Positions 9,896-22,008 of a DNA stretch of 64,000 nt are shown piece by piece. A model generated the notes under the pieces. That model saw only the letters and a list, made by a program, of their open reading frames with translations. It was not told the origin of the DNA and did no database searches. The position numbers were made by a program, and so were the translations under genes. Source of the stretch: Lomentospora prolificans (taxonomy: Eukaryota; Ascomycota; Sordariomycetes; Microascales; Microascaceae); the NCBI GenBank assembly GCA_029532625.1, contig JARFXM010000003.1, positions 1,364,001-1,428,000 on the forward strand. Direction: 5' to 3'. Each line of letters starts with the position of its first letter. Within the stretch, counting starts at the first letter, position 1.

Positions 9896-12116
9896 ATGTC
9901 TGTTCGAGTCGTCGCCCGGATACGTCCACTCCTGGACAAAGAGCTCGACAAGGACGTTATTGTTCGTGCCGATAGCACTGAGGAGGGAAAGCACCCTACG
10001 ATTGTCAAGATCCCCAACCCCAAGAATGGCTCCGAAGAATTTTCCTTCGCTTTCAATAGCGTCTACGATCAGCCGACGACGCAGGAGCAATTGTTTACTG
10101 CCGAAGGTAAGCTTCGTCTCCTGAGCTCCGAGCCAAGAAGCCCCGCAACGGCAATAACGAACACGTCGATGGATTGACACCTTTCAACCCCTACTCCTAG
10201 TCGCACCTCATCTCAAGTCCCTTTTCCAAGGGCTCGACGTAACCATCTTTGCCTATGGTGTCACCGGCACTGGAAAGACGCACACCATGCGAGGCGGCCT
10301 CAAGCTAGCCGACCGTGGTGTCATCCCTCGTCTACTCAGCGGCGTCTTCCGACGCAGCAAGAAGATCATGAAGGATTCCGGCGGCGAGACACAAATACAT
10401 GTCGACCTCTCGTACTACGAGATCTACAACGACAAGGTCTTTGACCTCCTTGAGCCGCCCGAGAAGAGGCCGCCTGCGGGTCTCCGGCTGTGTGAAAAGG
10501 ATAACAAGACTTACGTCGTGGGCCTGACGGAGCGGCCCTGCGAGGACCTTAGAGACTTTGAGAGGTTGTACATTGAGGCGAATAACAACCGCATCACCGC
10601 AGCGACGAAACTCAATGCTCACAGCAGCAGGAGCCACGCAATTCTACGCGTCAAGCTCACTCAGATCACGGGCGACGTGATCCGCGAGAGCACCGCGTCG
10701 GCGATTGACCTTGCAGGCTCAGAAGACAATCGTCGTACTGAAAATAACAGAGAGCGCCTTGTCGAGTCGGCGGCCATCAATAAGTCATTGTTCGTCTTGA
10801 GCCAGTGCGTTGACGCTATCTCGAGGGGCGACAAGCGTATCCCATACCGAGAGTCCAAGATGACTCGAATCCTGTCTTTGGGTCAAAACAACGGCATTAC
10901 TATCATGATTCTCAACCTCGCCCCCCTCCGTAGCTACCATCTCGACACCCTTAGTAGTCTGAATGTGAGCTCCCGCGCGAAGCGAATCGAAGTTCGAGAA
11001 ATCGAGAACGAGGTCGTCTTCAAGCAGGTACCACGAACGACATCTGGCCTCTCGAGCGGCGGAGCTCAGCGACAGCCCTTGCGGCCGCTTGCTAATGCTC
11101 ATAACGTGCACAGTGGGGCCGTTGTCGCCAAAGCTGCAGATGTTAGTAAGCCCGCCAAGGCTTTTAACGTTTACGCCGACCGAGCCAAGCCCTCACTTGT
11201 GGCACGCCCACTGGCCAACACCTCGCAAATTCGCAGGTCCAACTCCACCAAGCGACAGTCCGAGGTGGCTCCGTCCATTCCCCGACCTACAGCTACCGCC
11301 TCGAAGATCTCTCGTCCCGCGCTTGCCCCTAGTCACCCCAACCCGTCCAATATCACTGAAGCTGATATTGAGGCCATGGTTGAGAAGAAGGTCAGTGAGA
11401 TTCTGGCTTCTAGGGTAGCAGCGCAGAATACTGCTCCCGCGCCCGCGCCGGTGCAGCCAGATGTCAACGAAGCGATGCAGCGCCGACTCGAAGCTCTCGA
11501 GCGCAGGATCGAGGAAGAAGATAGGCGGGAGGATGGTCGCTCGGACGGTCTAAGATATCTCCTTGCCGCGCGGCAACACAAGGAGCGAGGCGAAGACGCG
11601 TCTGCACTCAGGATGTATGAGATGGCGCTGCCATTCTTTCCCGGGCAAGCGAAACTCATGGGCAAGATTGAGAGGTTACGCTTGAAATTGGGCGTCGAGT
11701 ACGGGGAGCCGGTAGTGCAAGAGATCAAGGCGGACAAGAAGAAGCGTAGGCGACTAGACGACGAAGACTTTGAGGCTGTCGAAGCCGACGATGACGAAAC
11801 CTTCATGGACTATTCGTCTCCTAAGCCGAAGAGCAGGAAGAAGAAGGTTGTCAAGGTTGCGTCCATTGAGGAGGAGGGACCTGTAACTCCGAGGGCGCAG
11901 CGATTGCTCGACATTATAAACTCGAGGGATCTCATGCAGATCAAGAGCCTGACTGGGTTTGGACCCAAGAAAGCCAAAGACTTGGTGGACTACCTCGAGT
12001 TGCTCCCCGAGAATGACGGTTCTCAAATCTCCTCATTAGGTCAGCTGAGGGCTATGCCTGGCATGGGCGGTAAGATGGTTGAGAGGGCATATGAAGGTCT
12101 TGGCATTGCTCTTTAA
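9896..12116 (+). CDS. Kinesin-10 (Kid/KIF22-like) motor protein
   Basis: Two exons, 9896-10106 and 10201-12116, encode 708 residues. The 94 bp intron (GTAAGC...CTCCTAG) splits GAAG|TC and restores EVAPHLKSLFQ. The N-terminal motor domain (residues 1 to about 325) begins SVRVVARIRPLL and has the P-loop GVTGTGKT (90-97), switch I NAHSSRSH (about 209-216) and switch II DLAGSE (240-245). After a Ser/Pro/Ala-rich linker there is a short coiled coil (about 465-500, MQRRLEALERRIEEEDRRED), a Lys-rich basic patch, and at the C-terminus (about 635-708) tandem helix-hairpin-helix motifs, with LTGFGPKKAKDLVDYL and RAMPGMGGKMVERAY. A motor plus C-terminal HhH is the hallmark of the chromokinesin Kid family, which binds chromosome arms and spindle microtubules. 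DNA binding and chromosome alignment are inferred from the family. Confidence 0.9.
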
Positions 12117-13052
12117 GCGGGAGTGAAGCATTTTTTGACTGCGCGGTGTCTAATTCTAGGGGCGGCTGGGTTGCATTGGGTAGGTGTTGAGGAGTTGAGC
12201 AAGAGCTTCTGGCAAATAGTTCTTGGCGCGTACATTTGGATTTTGCTTTTTCTTTTTCTTTTTCTTTTTTTTTTTTTATCTATTTTTGCCCAGCAGAATA
12301 TACCTCTGTTTGACCCGTTGAATTGTTACTCGACGCTGCCAGTCGAGGGTGTAGGTGCCGCAGTCCCAATTCGGGTGGGCTAAATCATGTCGTCCGTTGA
12401 GAGGCTATTCCCACATGCAAAGCCCATCATCACTTGCACCCGGGGAACTCCTCGTCCAGAACAGCACTTTGTGATTGCTCCCAACCTGTGCCTAGCAATT
12501 AAGTATTTGAAGCCGGCTCTTTTCTCGCGTTTCTCTCTGTAATTCGTAGTTTTGGGCAAGTTTCCAACCAATTAACAAAGGTCCGTTCGTTCGACTAGTT
12601 TTCTTGGCAGGACCGATCAACATCATGACGTCAGTGATACCAAGCTTCACCATGAGGGCGGAAAGCAGCTTCCCCATGGTCTCCGAAAATGCTGGAGGGC
12701 AGGAATGGCCTGTCTCGGCCCTGAGCACACGACATCATCGGAGGTTGGCCTATCCCCCCAACCTTGTTATTCAACAATGACATAGTAGATGTCCGAAGCC
12801 AAGAAATTCCTTGCGGTATGACTACGATGCGATAATATTCTCCACCCTCTCCACACTGCGCCTTACCCAGCTTATATATTGGACTTGCCCATGCCTATAT
12901 AGTAGACCTGATTCCCATTACTTTATGTTTTGCATTGTCTGTCCCTCCAGAGCCGTCTGACCGAGCAGAGTGTATCGGATATCCGGAGACGCCAACTAAT
13001 CCGGGCTCGGTTCGTTTGAGAGTCGAATAAGAAGCCATCGAAATTGCCCACC
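12117..13052. other. Intergenic region kinesin to PAP2 gene
   Basis: The region contains a T-rich run (about 12250-12280), the kinesin 3' flank and the promoter of the next plus-strand gene. Possible TATA-like elements are TTATATATT at about 12871-12880 and CTATATAG at about 12894-12901, 150-180 bp before the start codon. No gene seen. Confidence 0.55.
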
Positions 13053-14518
13053 ATGAATTTCCATCACAACCGGCCTGCTACCCAGGATGAGGGTACACTC
13101 CCTCCTACAAACGGGCATGCTGAAAAACATGGAGTTGGGTCTAACGGAACTAAAGCACCTCCTAGGTATCAACGCCTGTTTGGCCCGTTCGGTAGGAGGA
13201 ACGCGCACACGACGAACGACACCGCCGCAACCACTGCTCCGACTGGCACCGACACGCGACGAGGATGGAGGCGTAATAAGTATCTCAACTTCTTCGTGGG
13301 TTGGCTCAAGTATACATGGATCGACATTGCTACCATTCTAGTTGTTGGCCTTGTAACGCTCGCTGTAAGTGAAGAATCCTTCGAACCCGAGTCAGAGCCT
13401 CCGTAACGACGGAAGTGCTGACAATCGTGCCACAGCTATTTCTCGCAGCCCCCGTCGGCGGCCGTAGATTCGCCATTTCGTACCCAATGCAGGCAGCTTT
13501 AGCTTCGGGCCAGAGCGTCGGCACTCAAATAGTCAATCCCAGCATCGCCTATCCCTACCGTAGCTGGACCGTTGACTCGTGGCTTGCTGCCGTGCTTGGA
13601 TTCCTCGTCCCTGTCATCATCATTGCGATTTTCCAGATCCGCATCCGCAGTCTCTGGGATCTAAGCAACGGGATCATGGGTAGTGCCTACGCCGTTATCA
13701 TCGGAGAATGCGCACACGTGTTCCTCAAGACCATTATTGGTGGATTCAGGCCGCACTTTTTGGACGTTTGCGATCCGGACCCTGCGCAATTCGGCAACGG
13801 CAGTGGTTATGGAGGAATCTACTTTTCCACAGACATCTGCAGGACCACCGACAAGCATTTGCTCAAGCAGGCGATGACATCCTTCCCCTCGGGCCACGCC
13901 GTTTGTGCATGGTCGGGACTGGGGTTCTTGTTCTTCTATATCAACGGAAAATTGAAGCCGTGGAGCAATTACAGACCAATGGCATGGGAGATTGCCCTTA
14001 CGCTCCTTCCCATTCTAGGCGCTCTGCTTCTTTCTTGCTCAGTACTCGTCAATGCCAACCATCATGGCCACGATGTGGTAGTGGGATCCATCATCGGCTT
14101 CCTAAGTGCAATGGCTGTGTACAGGACTTATTATGCCGCGATTTGGGATTGGAGATTCAACCACATTCCCATGAAACCCAAGGAATTGATCGAGTACGAC
14201 CTTGCAAGGGAGAGCAACCTTCACCATGTCATGTTTGGTAAGGGGTTCTGGAAGGCTGGACACGCCGGATCCGTAAGGACGGTCCCCGATATGACTGGTG
14301 TGACCGGAGCCACCAGCGCCACCAACGGCGACAGCTACCGCAGGGGCCACGGAATGACGAACGGCTACGGGGTTTCAGACGGTCAAACAATGAGCAACGG
14401 ACACGGTGCCCTTGACGGAAATGGCCACAGTCATGGTGTAGTCAGGAGTGTTGGTAGTCGCCGGCCAGTGGGTGCGCCGGCCACGCATCGGGACTTTGTC
14501 GCCGACGACATGGTCTAA
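13053..14518 (+). CDS. PAP2-family lipid phosphate phosphatase
   Basis: Exons 13053-13364 and 13436-14518 encode 464 residues; the 71 bp intron has GTAAGT, a GCTGAC branch at 13417 and CACAG. About 100 polar N-terminal residues precede several membrane spans (WIDIATILVVGLVTLALFL; WLAAVLGFLVPVIIIAIFQI; ALTLLPILGALLLSCSVLV and others). The PAP2 motifs are present in order: K-T-I-I-G-G-F-R-P (K202 to P210, motif C1), S-F-P-S-G-H (S253-H258, C2) and S-V-L-V-N-A-N-H-H-G-H-D (S306 to D317, C3). The C1 Lys/Arg, the C2 His and the C3 His/Asp are kept, but the C3 Arg of the S-R-x5-H-x3-D consensus is Val307. The yeast relatives Dpp1 and Lpp1 dephosphorylate diacylglycerol pyrophosphate and phosphatidate. 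The tail is Gly/Asn/His-rich (GHGMTNGYG, SNGHGALDGNGHSHG) and likely disordered. It converges with the GH16 gene. Confidence 0.88.
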
Positions 14519-15556
14519 TACAAAACCTGCAAAGTTCCAAGTTCCATGATACCCTGGCCTGTGCAACACCGGCACGGTCACATAAGCTAATTTTCTTTTC
14601 GTTCCCTTTCCTTTTCCTCTTCTCTGCCTACCAAATATTGCTACCATACTGTAGCTGTTAATGATGGATCCGGCGGGGAAAAATAAACAGGGAAAGGAGC
14701 CTAACACCTGAACGGGCGCATTGTTATTTCATGCTCCCCGGATAGCCCCCGTTCCGCTTCAGATCTTACTGAATGAAGGTCCAAAGTTGGTTATAGGCGT
14801 ATATTAAGTATAGCTATGTGGAAGAGAGAGGACGCGCAAAAAAAGGAAAAAAAAAAAAAACGGGGAGGGGGGGTGGCGGGAACGGCAGGCGTTTATCCTT
14901 GGCGTTTTCGCTCCGGAGTGAATGATGCGAATAGAGAGAGCCAGAGAGATGGCCAATTAATGCGCATACGAAGTAGATCCAAAAAACAAACATTTCAATA
15001 CTTGATTTGCCCTTCCAAATATCAGCAGCGAACGGATGTGCCATCTTGAAGGCGGCCTAGTCCTCCCAGGCGCGTGGGTTAATTCTCGACTTACCCACCG
15101 ATGTGAAGTCGAGAGTTTGCTTTGCCGCTACAAAGCAACGTCGCATGGCACTGCTTGACTGAGCCAACACGCGCACAAGGCCGCTCCCCCGAGTTTGGTC
15201 AAAGGCGCCGGCCCGGGGACGACCTTTGGCGAAGGCTATTTTAAACGACCTGGTCCCTCACAGCTGGCTATGAACATGTATGTAGCTCATGATGCGGACG
15301 AAACGTAGAAGCGAGACGGCCCATCTGTCTATATTAACGCCATTGGTTCTGGAAAAAGAGAAAAAAAAAAAAAAAAAAAAGCTCAGATGCGCGGGAGCGT
15401 CATCTCTGACGAGATGTCGGAACAAACAAGGGACTGGGAAGAGAAAAAGAAAAAAAAAAAAAAAAAGAGAGAGAAAGAAAGAAAAGAAAAGAAAAGATGC
15501 TTGTCCCGTCATATGCACGCCCTGGTTTTACCCGGAACTTTTTGCGCGTGAATCGT

Positions 15557-15589
<33 letters not shown>

Positions 15590-16316
15590 CTTTTTCAATT
15601 TACACGACGGCGTAGAATGTGTTTCCCTTCCATAACAGACATCGACCGCGTTTTCGGATGAGGTGAGATTTAAGGCGTCCGGAGGTGCATGCGTCTTTTG
15701 TGACGATGGTCGGGATTTTGAAATGGACGTGGTGCGACGATGAGGGCCAGTGGATATTGTCGAAAAAGGTCGACGACATGGGGAGCCCATATGGCCTGCG
15801 GTGTCGTTATTTCTTTTTCTATTTCCGGGGTGGTTGCACGAGGGATATTGGATGGGCCGTCGTTAATGTCGAGTCGAGTGGACACAGCATAATCATGATG
15901 GAAGGAGGGATTAGACAGAATATCCAGATGTTATATATATATTTTTTTCGTGTTTTCCAAGGACTTTTTTGGTCCTCTTTATAGATGGGGTTCCGTCCCA
16001 CAAGCTCAATGCTCAATCTTGCGCAAACGACTTCCATGGTATCTAAAACAGACATTTCGCCAGTATTAAGATGGTGAAGTCTAGGCGCATAGGCTCTAGA
16101 CTCTCAGAGTATCCAAAAAGCTTCATTCCCCTCCTACGGTCGCTTTGACCGACCGATTCCCGAAGCCAGACAAACGTGCATGCATTTCATCTCACTTTCA
16201 TTACCCAAGCCGTGTCGAGTTTCCGTAAGCCGTACACCGTGTAATGTAATATTCCAGCAGAAACAAAAAAAAAAAAAAAAAAAAAGAGAAAGAAAAGAAG
16301 ATCCACCTTAAGTATC
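14519..16316. other. Convergent intergenic region rich in A and T runs
   Basis: No gene is supportable between the PAP2 and GH16 stop codons. The region is marked by several pure homopolymers: A14 near 14847, A20 at 15361-15380, an A run near 15450-15466 followed by GA-rich sequence, T29 at 15561-15589 and about A22 near 16264-16285. All open frames that cross these are low-complexity artefacts. Confidence 0.7.
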
Positions 16317-17767
16317 TTAGGCAAAGAGGAAGAAGTAGCTGATGGCGGCAACGGCAGCGAGGCTGGAGGAGATGCGCGAGGTGGTCGCCGCGCTATCGTC
16401 GTTGACGGTCTCCTGCTCGTCGCCGTTATTGCTGTCGTTGTTGGCGTCGTCGGTAGGGGTGGCAACGCCCGTCTCGCTGGTGGAGGTGGAAGAGTCCGTC
16501 GTGGAGGCGGTAGGCTTGACGGTCGAGGAAGCAGCAGAGGTGGATGCGGATGTGGATTTAGTCTTGACATCGTCGTCACCGAAGCCGCCCTCGCCGGAGC
16601 TGCCTACGACCTCGATGCTGCCCTGAGAGCCGCTCGAGTCGGTGTAGACGTACTCGGAAGCCTTGTCCTTGCCGCCGCAGTAGTCGGTGATCTTGACCTC
16701 CTTGTACCACGCGATGAAGGGAGCCTGCGCAAAGTCCGCGAGGCCACCAGCCCAATCGATGGTGCCCGGGGGGTTGTCGGGTTTGCCTCCCACCCATGTG
16801 CCCAGCTTGACCTGGACGGGAGTCTGGGGCCACTTCGCGCCGTTATCAGCCTCGGCGGGGGTGGCGCGACGGATCTCGGCGCCGTCGACCTGGAAGCTAA
16901 TGTACTCGGGGGTCCAATCGATGGTGTACGTGTGCAGGCCCTCCATGGCATTGAAGGACACGCCGTGGGTCTGACCGTGAACGTATTCGTTCACCCCCTT
17001 GGAAAAGAAGTTGGTCTGCACACTGCCCTGGTCGCCGCCGATCCATTCCTACACGTTATGTTAGCAGTCTGCTGGAGAGTATTATTTCTTGTTTTCAGAT
17101 GATCTGCAAAAGTCTTTCCCCCCCCCCCCCCCCCTGGAGCCACAAACCCCCCCACATTTGCATCAAGATGTGATCCATGTCCGAGAGCCAGCGTGCTCAG
17201 GGTGTCACAAACGGGCGGGGCGGGCGAATGAGGAGGAAATAAGCAATGACAATGTGACTACGCAAAACTTACCCAGTCGATCTCATCGCGGTCATCCGAT
17301 TCGAGCACAACGGAGGTAACAATACCGACTCCTGGGGCGGCCTTGAGGGTGACCTCAACCTTGCCGAAGAAAATGTACTTGTTGGACTTGATTAATGGGG
17401 CCTGGTCCTTGTTGGTGATGGTAAAGATGGCGCCGTTGTTGTCAATGGAGAGAGGAGAGTCCTTGCCAACGATGCCCTTCTCGGGCTTCCAGAAGTCGAG
17501 GAAGGTGTCATCCTTCTTCCACCCGTCACCACCGGCTACCGTGGAGAAGTCGAAGCTGGTAGGCTTCCTGCAATTTCCAAAGGCCGGGTCAGGAGCACAC
17601 TCTGGTGGCTCAGGTTAGTTCTCTGGATTGCCTCACGAACAAGCAAAGGTGGTGGGTGACTTACTGTTTCCTTTTGTGGGGTCGCATTCGGAGAAAGTCT
17701 GAGCGGCTACGAGCGCGGTGCTCGAGAGCGCAGCAAAGGCGTAAGCCAAACTGGTAGTAGAACGCAT
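16317..17767 (-). CDS. GPI-anchored GH16 glycosidase/transglycosylase (Crh1/Utr2 family)
   Basis: Three minus-strand exons, 17767-17665, 17601-17273 and 17048-16317, give 387 residues. Intron 1 (17602-17664) joins TKGN to KCAPDPAFGNC. Intron 2 (17049-17272, 224 bp, with a poly-C tract) splits the active site between W144 and E145, restoring DEIDW|EWIGGD. This is the GH16 E-x-D-x-E motif (E141 nucleophile, D143, E145 acid/base). Residues 1-22 are a signal peptide (LAYAFAALSSTALVAAQ). After the catalytic domain come a Ser/Thr-rich stretch and a hydrophobic tail (SSLAAVAAISYFFLFA) fitting a GPI anchor. Family members link chitin to beta-1,6- or beta-1,3-glucan at the cell surface; that activity is inferred. 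A TATA element lies about 125 bp upstream of the ATG. Confidence 0.93.
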
Positions 17768-17890
17768 TTTCAGGTTCTTTCTAAAGATGACGTTTGTCTG
17801 TAGTAAAAGCGATTGTGAAAGGCTACCCTTTTTAGGGGAGTTTCCAAACAAGCAAGCTCTTAAGCAGTCTTGCGGAGGCGGGAGCTTAAA

Positions 17891-17898
17891 CTTATATA
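17891..17898 (-). promoter_or_regulatory. TATA box of the GH16 gene
   Basis: Read on the minus strand this is TATATAAG, about 125 bp upstream of the start codon at 17767, a usual TATA-to-ATG distance in filamentous fungi. Confidence 0.55.
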
Positions 17899-20800
17899 AA
17901 GCGAGGGCTGAGGGAATATAACTATATACCCGAGTGTATAATGGGGATAAGACGCACACACAAAGAGTGGAGATACAGAACGAAAGCTCCTTATTCCAAG
18001 AGAGGTGCGAGAGAGGAGGGAAGCTGTCTTATAGAAATTCAAGACAAGAGGGGTTCCCTTGCGTGTTCAGGCAGCTCTGAAGTAGGATTTCCTCAGGTCC
18101 AGGAATGCTCGTGCTCCGCCTCTCAGGAAGTCAGCAGGACGGACCTGGTCCCCGTACCTTACCTGACGTGACGTTGTGTGGTTGCGCCGTACAACGCTGG
18201 CCAAAGCGGCGAATGGGACGAGGGGCAACGGTTCGGCGGAGCCCGGCGGGTTCGTTGGTTGACACTAGGCAGGTGGAAAAAAGAGGTGGTGGGTTATCTC
18301 CCAAGACATCTCTGTTTCTGATCCGACACGGGCAACCCTGCCGAGGATGTACGAACTAAACTCTCGGTAAGCCCACCGTACGTGTGGCTATTAGCTGGCC
18401 GGCCATTCCTCGCGAGGGTGGTAATTGGTGGGGCCTGACCTCTTGTCGTTTACTTTGTTCAAAGTGGCGGAGCACTTTATGGAAAAGGAAGAGCGAGCAC
18501 CAAACTGTCAGCCTTTGTTGCTATTTTTCAAATATATTGCTTTCGTTTAAACGTAGTCGACTCATCTTCGGCGCTTGGCAAATTTACGCCGCCCGTCCGC
18601 ATCTCCCGTCATGACTCTTTCGCCTTCGCCGTGGTTCGCATTTTTTTTTTGTTTCTCCCCCATTTTTCCCCTCTTGTCCTCAGGGCTGACGTTGGCCAGC
18701 CTTCTGCTAGGAGCTTCTTCGCGTATGCAGGCGGGTTAGTATTACAGGACGCCTAAGGAGGGGGTAGGATCCCGCTTCTTTCACTGTTTGTTTCCTGGGA
18801 GACGCAAAGAGTGAAGGGAAGATGCGGAGGGGGTGGCTTTTGCCATATTGGGAATAGCCAGCGGAGAATGCGTGAGGAGAGAAGAAGAGGGGTGCCAAGC
18901 ACTCCCTCAAGCCAGCGTTCGCAGGGGTCTCCTCTCATGGCTGGCGAATACTTTGTGCTGTCCACACGGGTAGGAGGAGCATTTGCTAGCACCATTGGCA
19001 TCGGCGCTGGCGAATGGCCAGCGGGCCTTGACTCCAATAATAGACTTTTTTGTCCTCTATCTGGTCTTGAAAGGGAATAAAGCCAGCCTTTGCCATGCGA
19101 AACCCGTATTCATTTTTTTTTGTCTTTAACCACCACCGAACAAAGTCGACCGCGAGCGTCGGCGATGCGCAGTTCAATGTTGGGTTTGCGACAGCGCACT
19201 AGCTCTCGTACTACCTACTCGAATGGTACTATAAACTGTTGGCCGTATGACGCCTGGAAATCATCGACGGCTCTGGAACAACGATATCCATTGTTTCCAT
19301 CCTCAGGTGGATGGCTATGTGAGTCTGTTGGGTGTTTCGACCGGGCTGAACAGACTCCATTGCATCTATCCGTGCGATTTGCAATATGAATGGGCTATTC
19401 TTCCGCAGCAGGTCTGCGGCACAGTGGTGGAAATGCCTGGGTGCCTGGCCATTTCGGACTAAAACTAATGAATGAGCGAAATTTAGAAGAATAAAGGTTC
19501 CGCACAGGGCGACCTGAGACCCAGGAATGGTCGGCACGGCACATGTTTCACGCGCCAAGGCCAGCTTAAGCCAGCCTTCTTGCCGCAGGCGCACAAGAAA
19601 TCTCGCGAGAGCTCCGAGTCTGTTGCCTGGCTCTGCGGCTGTTTTGTTCTGTGGGCGCTAGTGCCTCGAGCTAACGCTCTGTCGTGCCTAGGGCCGAGTG
19701 AGAAGAAGTCAGATCCGGCACTCTCAAGTTTCCCAAATGCGGTTAACAAGCTCAGTCGACGGATAGAGTGTGGTGGGTTTCTGCATGAGGCACATGATCT
19801 TAACGTGGCGTCCAGTGCGATGAACGGTCAGGATATGTGCCCCCGGCTCTCGGAGGGTGAAAACTGGCCCGCACTGCATACGGACACAGATGCACTGCAT
19901 CGAGAGGCGTTACCTTGCGGGGTTCGGGATTGGGCAGATTTCGACATCCTGTCAGCCCACTGTTGGTGGTTGAACAAAGGCAGTTTTCCGTTCTGGGAAT
20001 TTTTTTTTTCAATCGACGTGATGCACCAGCCCTTCCCGCTGGGCGATGGTCGACCCAATATTTGCCAGATGTATCCTAATCTAATATTATTACCGCAATC
20101 TCTAAAAGGGAACGCAATTAGAAAAGCCCTGCATCCGAGTAGGGCTGAGAGACTCTCGTGGGAAGAGCGTAACGTTGTGACGAGACGTGGCTGTGTTCAA
20201 AGGGAAAATCGTGGGCCCAACCACGCCCTTAGGTTTCTGTAGTGTGGGATTGTATGGCCAGGCTGCTTGAAGTGTACTTAAAAATTCCTCGAGTAGCATT
20301 CGAGTCAGTGCCTCACCCACCCACTATCCCCGTGCGCCCGGCCGTTTTCTGAGACGAGTTTCCCATCTCCCTTGGGCTCGAGCCAAGAGAAAGTTTTGGC
20401 CACTGGGAATCCCGGGTCGCTGACAAGGGCCTGGCCCTTTTTCTCGTGTTGCAAAGACAAACGATCGTGTGACGGTTATCACCCTATCGGCCGCCCATCT
20501 ACGTATCTCGTATCACCGGTCCCGAGATCTTAGCTCGGCGGCTGTGTAGCGTGGGAAACTCGGCACGACTGGTGTCCCAAGCCCTCTTTTTTTTTTTCCT
20601 CCTTTTTTTGTTCCTTTTTGTTTGCCGCCCACTACTCCCTCCCTCTCGTGTTTTTCACCAGACCCCAGACGCTTAACATGATTGTCTGGAACCGGTCGAT
20701 CTCGCGAATCATTCTCCGTTGTGTGTGGGCACGTGGGGCAATTTTTTTAGGCCCCTAAAACGGGATGGTTCCTGCCCTAAATGTTTCTATTTTGGTAATT

Positions 20801-21153
20801 TGAGTCCCTGACAACAACGTCATTGTCACCAAAGTGGTTGCTTCTAGGCCTTCATGGACTCTTAAGCATGCAGGAAAGCGCGATGGAGTGATGACAGGAA
20901 CACCTAGTGCATTGTTTTCTCCGAGGGAGAAGGAGCGAGCTAATATCGACACCATTGAAATGCAAGCGAAAATCCTTCATCAGCTGCATCTGCTGACAAT
21001 TGTTCGCCTATCCATTTGACTCACTTTGCTGACATGATTAATTACTACTTAATTCCTTTTGCTAACAAGGAAAAAGCCAAGGTACGAGGTAGCCTTGATT
21101 TCTCTTCCCTTATGGCTTGACCAGGTAATGTTACAAGGCTTTCCAATTGATGG
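17899..21153. other. Gene desert, left part
   Basis: No gene is supportable. The sequence is of ordinary complexity with modest T runs (about 18639, 19112, 20001, 20587). A plus-strand open stretch of about 220 codons ends at 20242, but it lacks an early ATG, has no splice-supported extension and shows no family resemblance. The leftmost few hundred bases are the GH16 promoter side. Confidence 0.5.
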
Positions 21154-21478
21154 ATTTTATTTTTATTTTATTTTATTTTATTTTATTTTATTTTATTTTA
21201 TTTTATTTTATTTTATTTTATTTTATTTTATTTTATTTTATTTTATTTTATTTTATTTTATTTTATTTTATTTTATTTTATTTTATTTTATTTTATTTTA
21301 TTTTATTTTATTTTATTTTATTTTATTTTATTTTATTTTATTTTATTTTATTTTATTTTATTTTATTTTATTATTTTATTTTATTTTATTTTATTTTATT
21401 TTATTTTATTTTATTTTATTTTATTTTATTTTATTTTTTTTTTTTTAATTTTTAATTTTTTTTTTTTTTTTTTTTTTT
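21154..21478. repeat. (TTTTA)n pentanucleotide satellite with T-rich tail
   Basis: About 56 nearly perfect TTTTA units run from 21154 to about 21434, with a single shortened unit near 21371, and are followed by two long T runs (to 21446 and 21456-21478) split by AATTTTTAA. It is the longest simple repeat in the window. Both conceptual translations (ILFYF repeats) are artefacts. Confidence 0.97.
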
Positions 21479-22008
21479 GCTCTCTAGTTTGAGGAAATCA
21501 AAAAGAGCATGGTCAGTCTGGTGTCCTCTCATTCTAACTCTCTCAAGAGATTCATAAACTACCTACAACAGTAATGAGGATAGAAAGGCTTATCAATCAC
21601 TCCTTGGCCCAACTTATTCCACGAACTGCAGCAACCTCACATGCTGTAGTAGTGCAAAGGGCCAGCTGACAAGCTAGACCAATGCGAAGTCACCATCGAT
21701 CAGCTTTTTCAACCTGAAAATCTCCTTTGGCTTTGCTACACTCACTCTTAATCATGCTGCGAACTCTGTGCCCCTGGGAGGGTCTATAAAGTTGTAACTG
21801 GAACCTTTGTCCATTGTAGCATTCTTTCATGACTTTGCCAATTATCCCTCTCACTGCTGGTGCCCTTATCATTCTCATGTATCAGTTTCTAGAGGTGGCA
21901 TCATTGTCGTCGTATGCCATCGGTATTAGCATCTCTGCCTCAGCGAACTAGGAAAGAATAGGCCCGAGATCTAGTTAATCGATTCGAGACATAAGCCAGT
22001 ACATGGGA

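Noticed and set aside
15240..15615. Lys-rich and Phe-rich open frames across A20, A-run and T29 tracts
   Set aside because: Homopolymer artefacts in an intergenic region.
19580..20242. 220-codon plus-strand open stretch
   Set aside because: Begins at TTG, the first ATG is about 77 codons in, no splice support and no recognisable family.
21059..21455. Open frames of ILFYF repeats
   Set aside because: Direct translation of the (TTTTA)n satellite.
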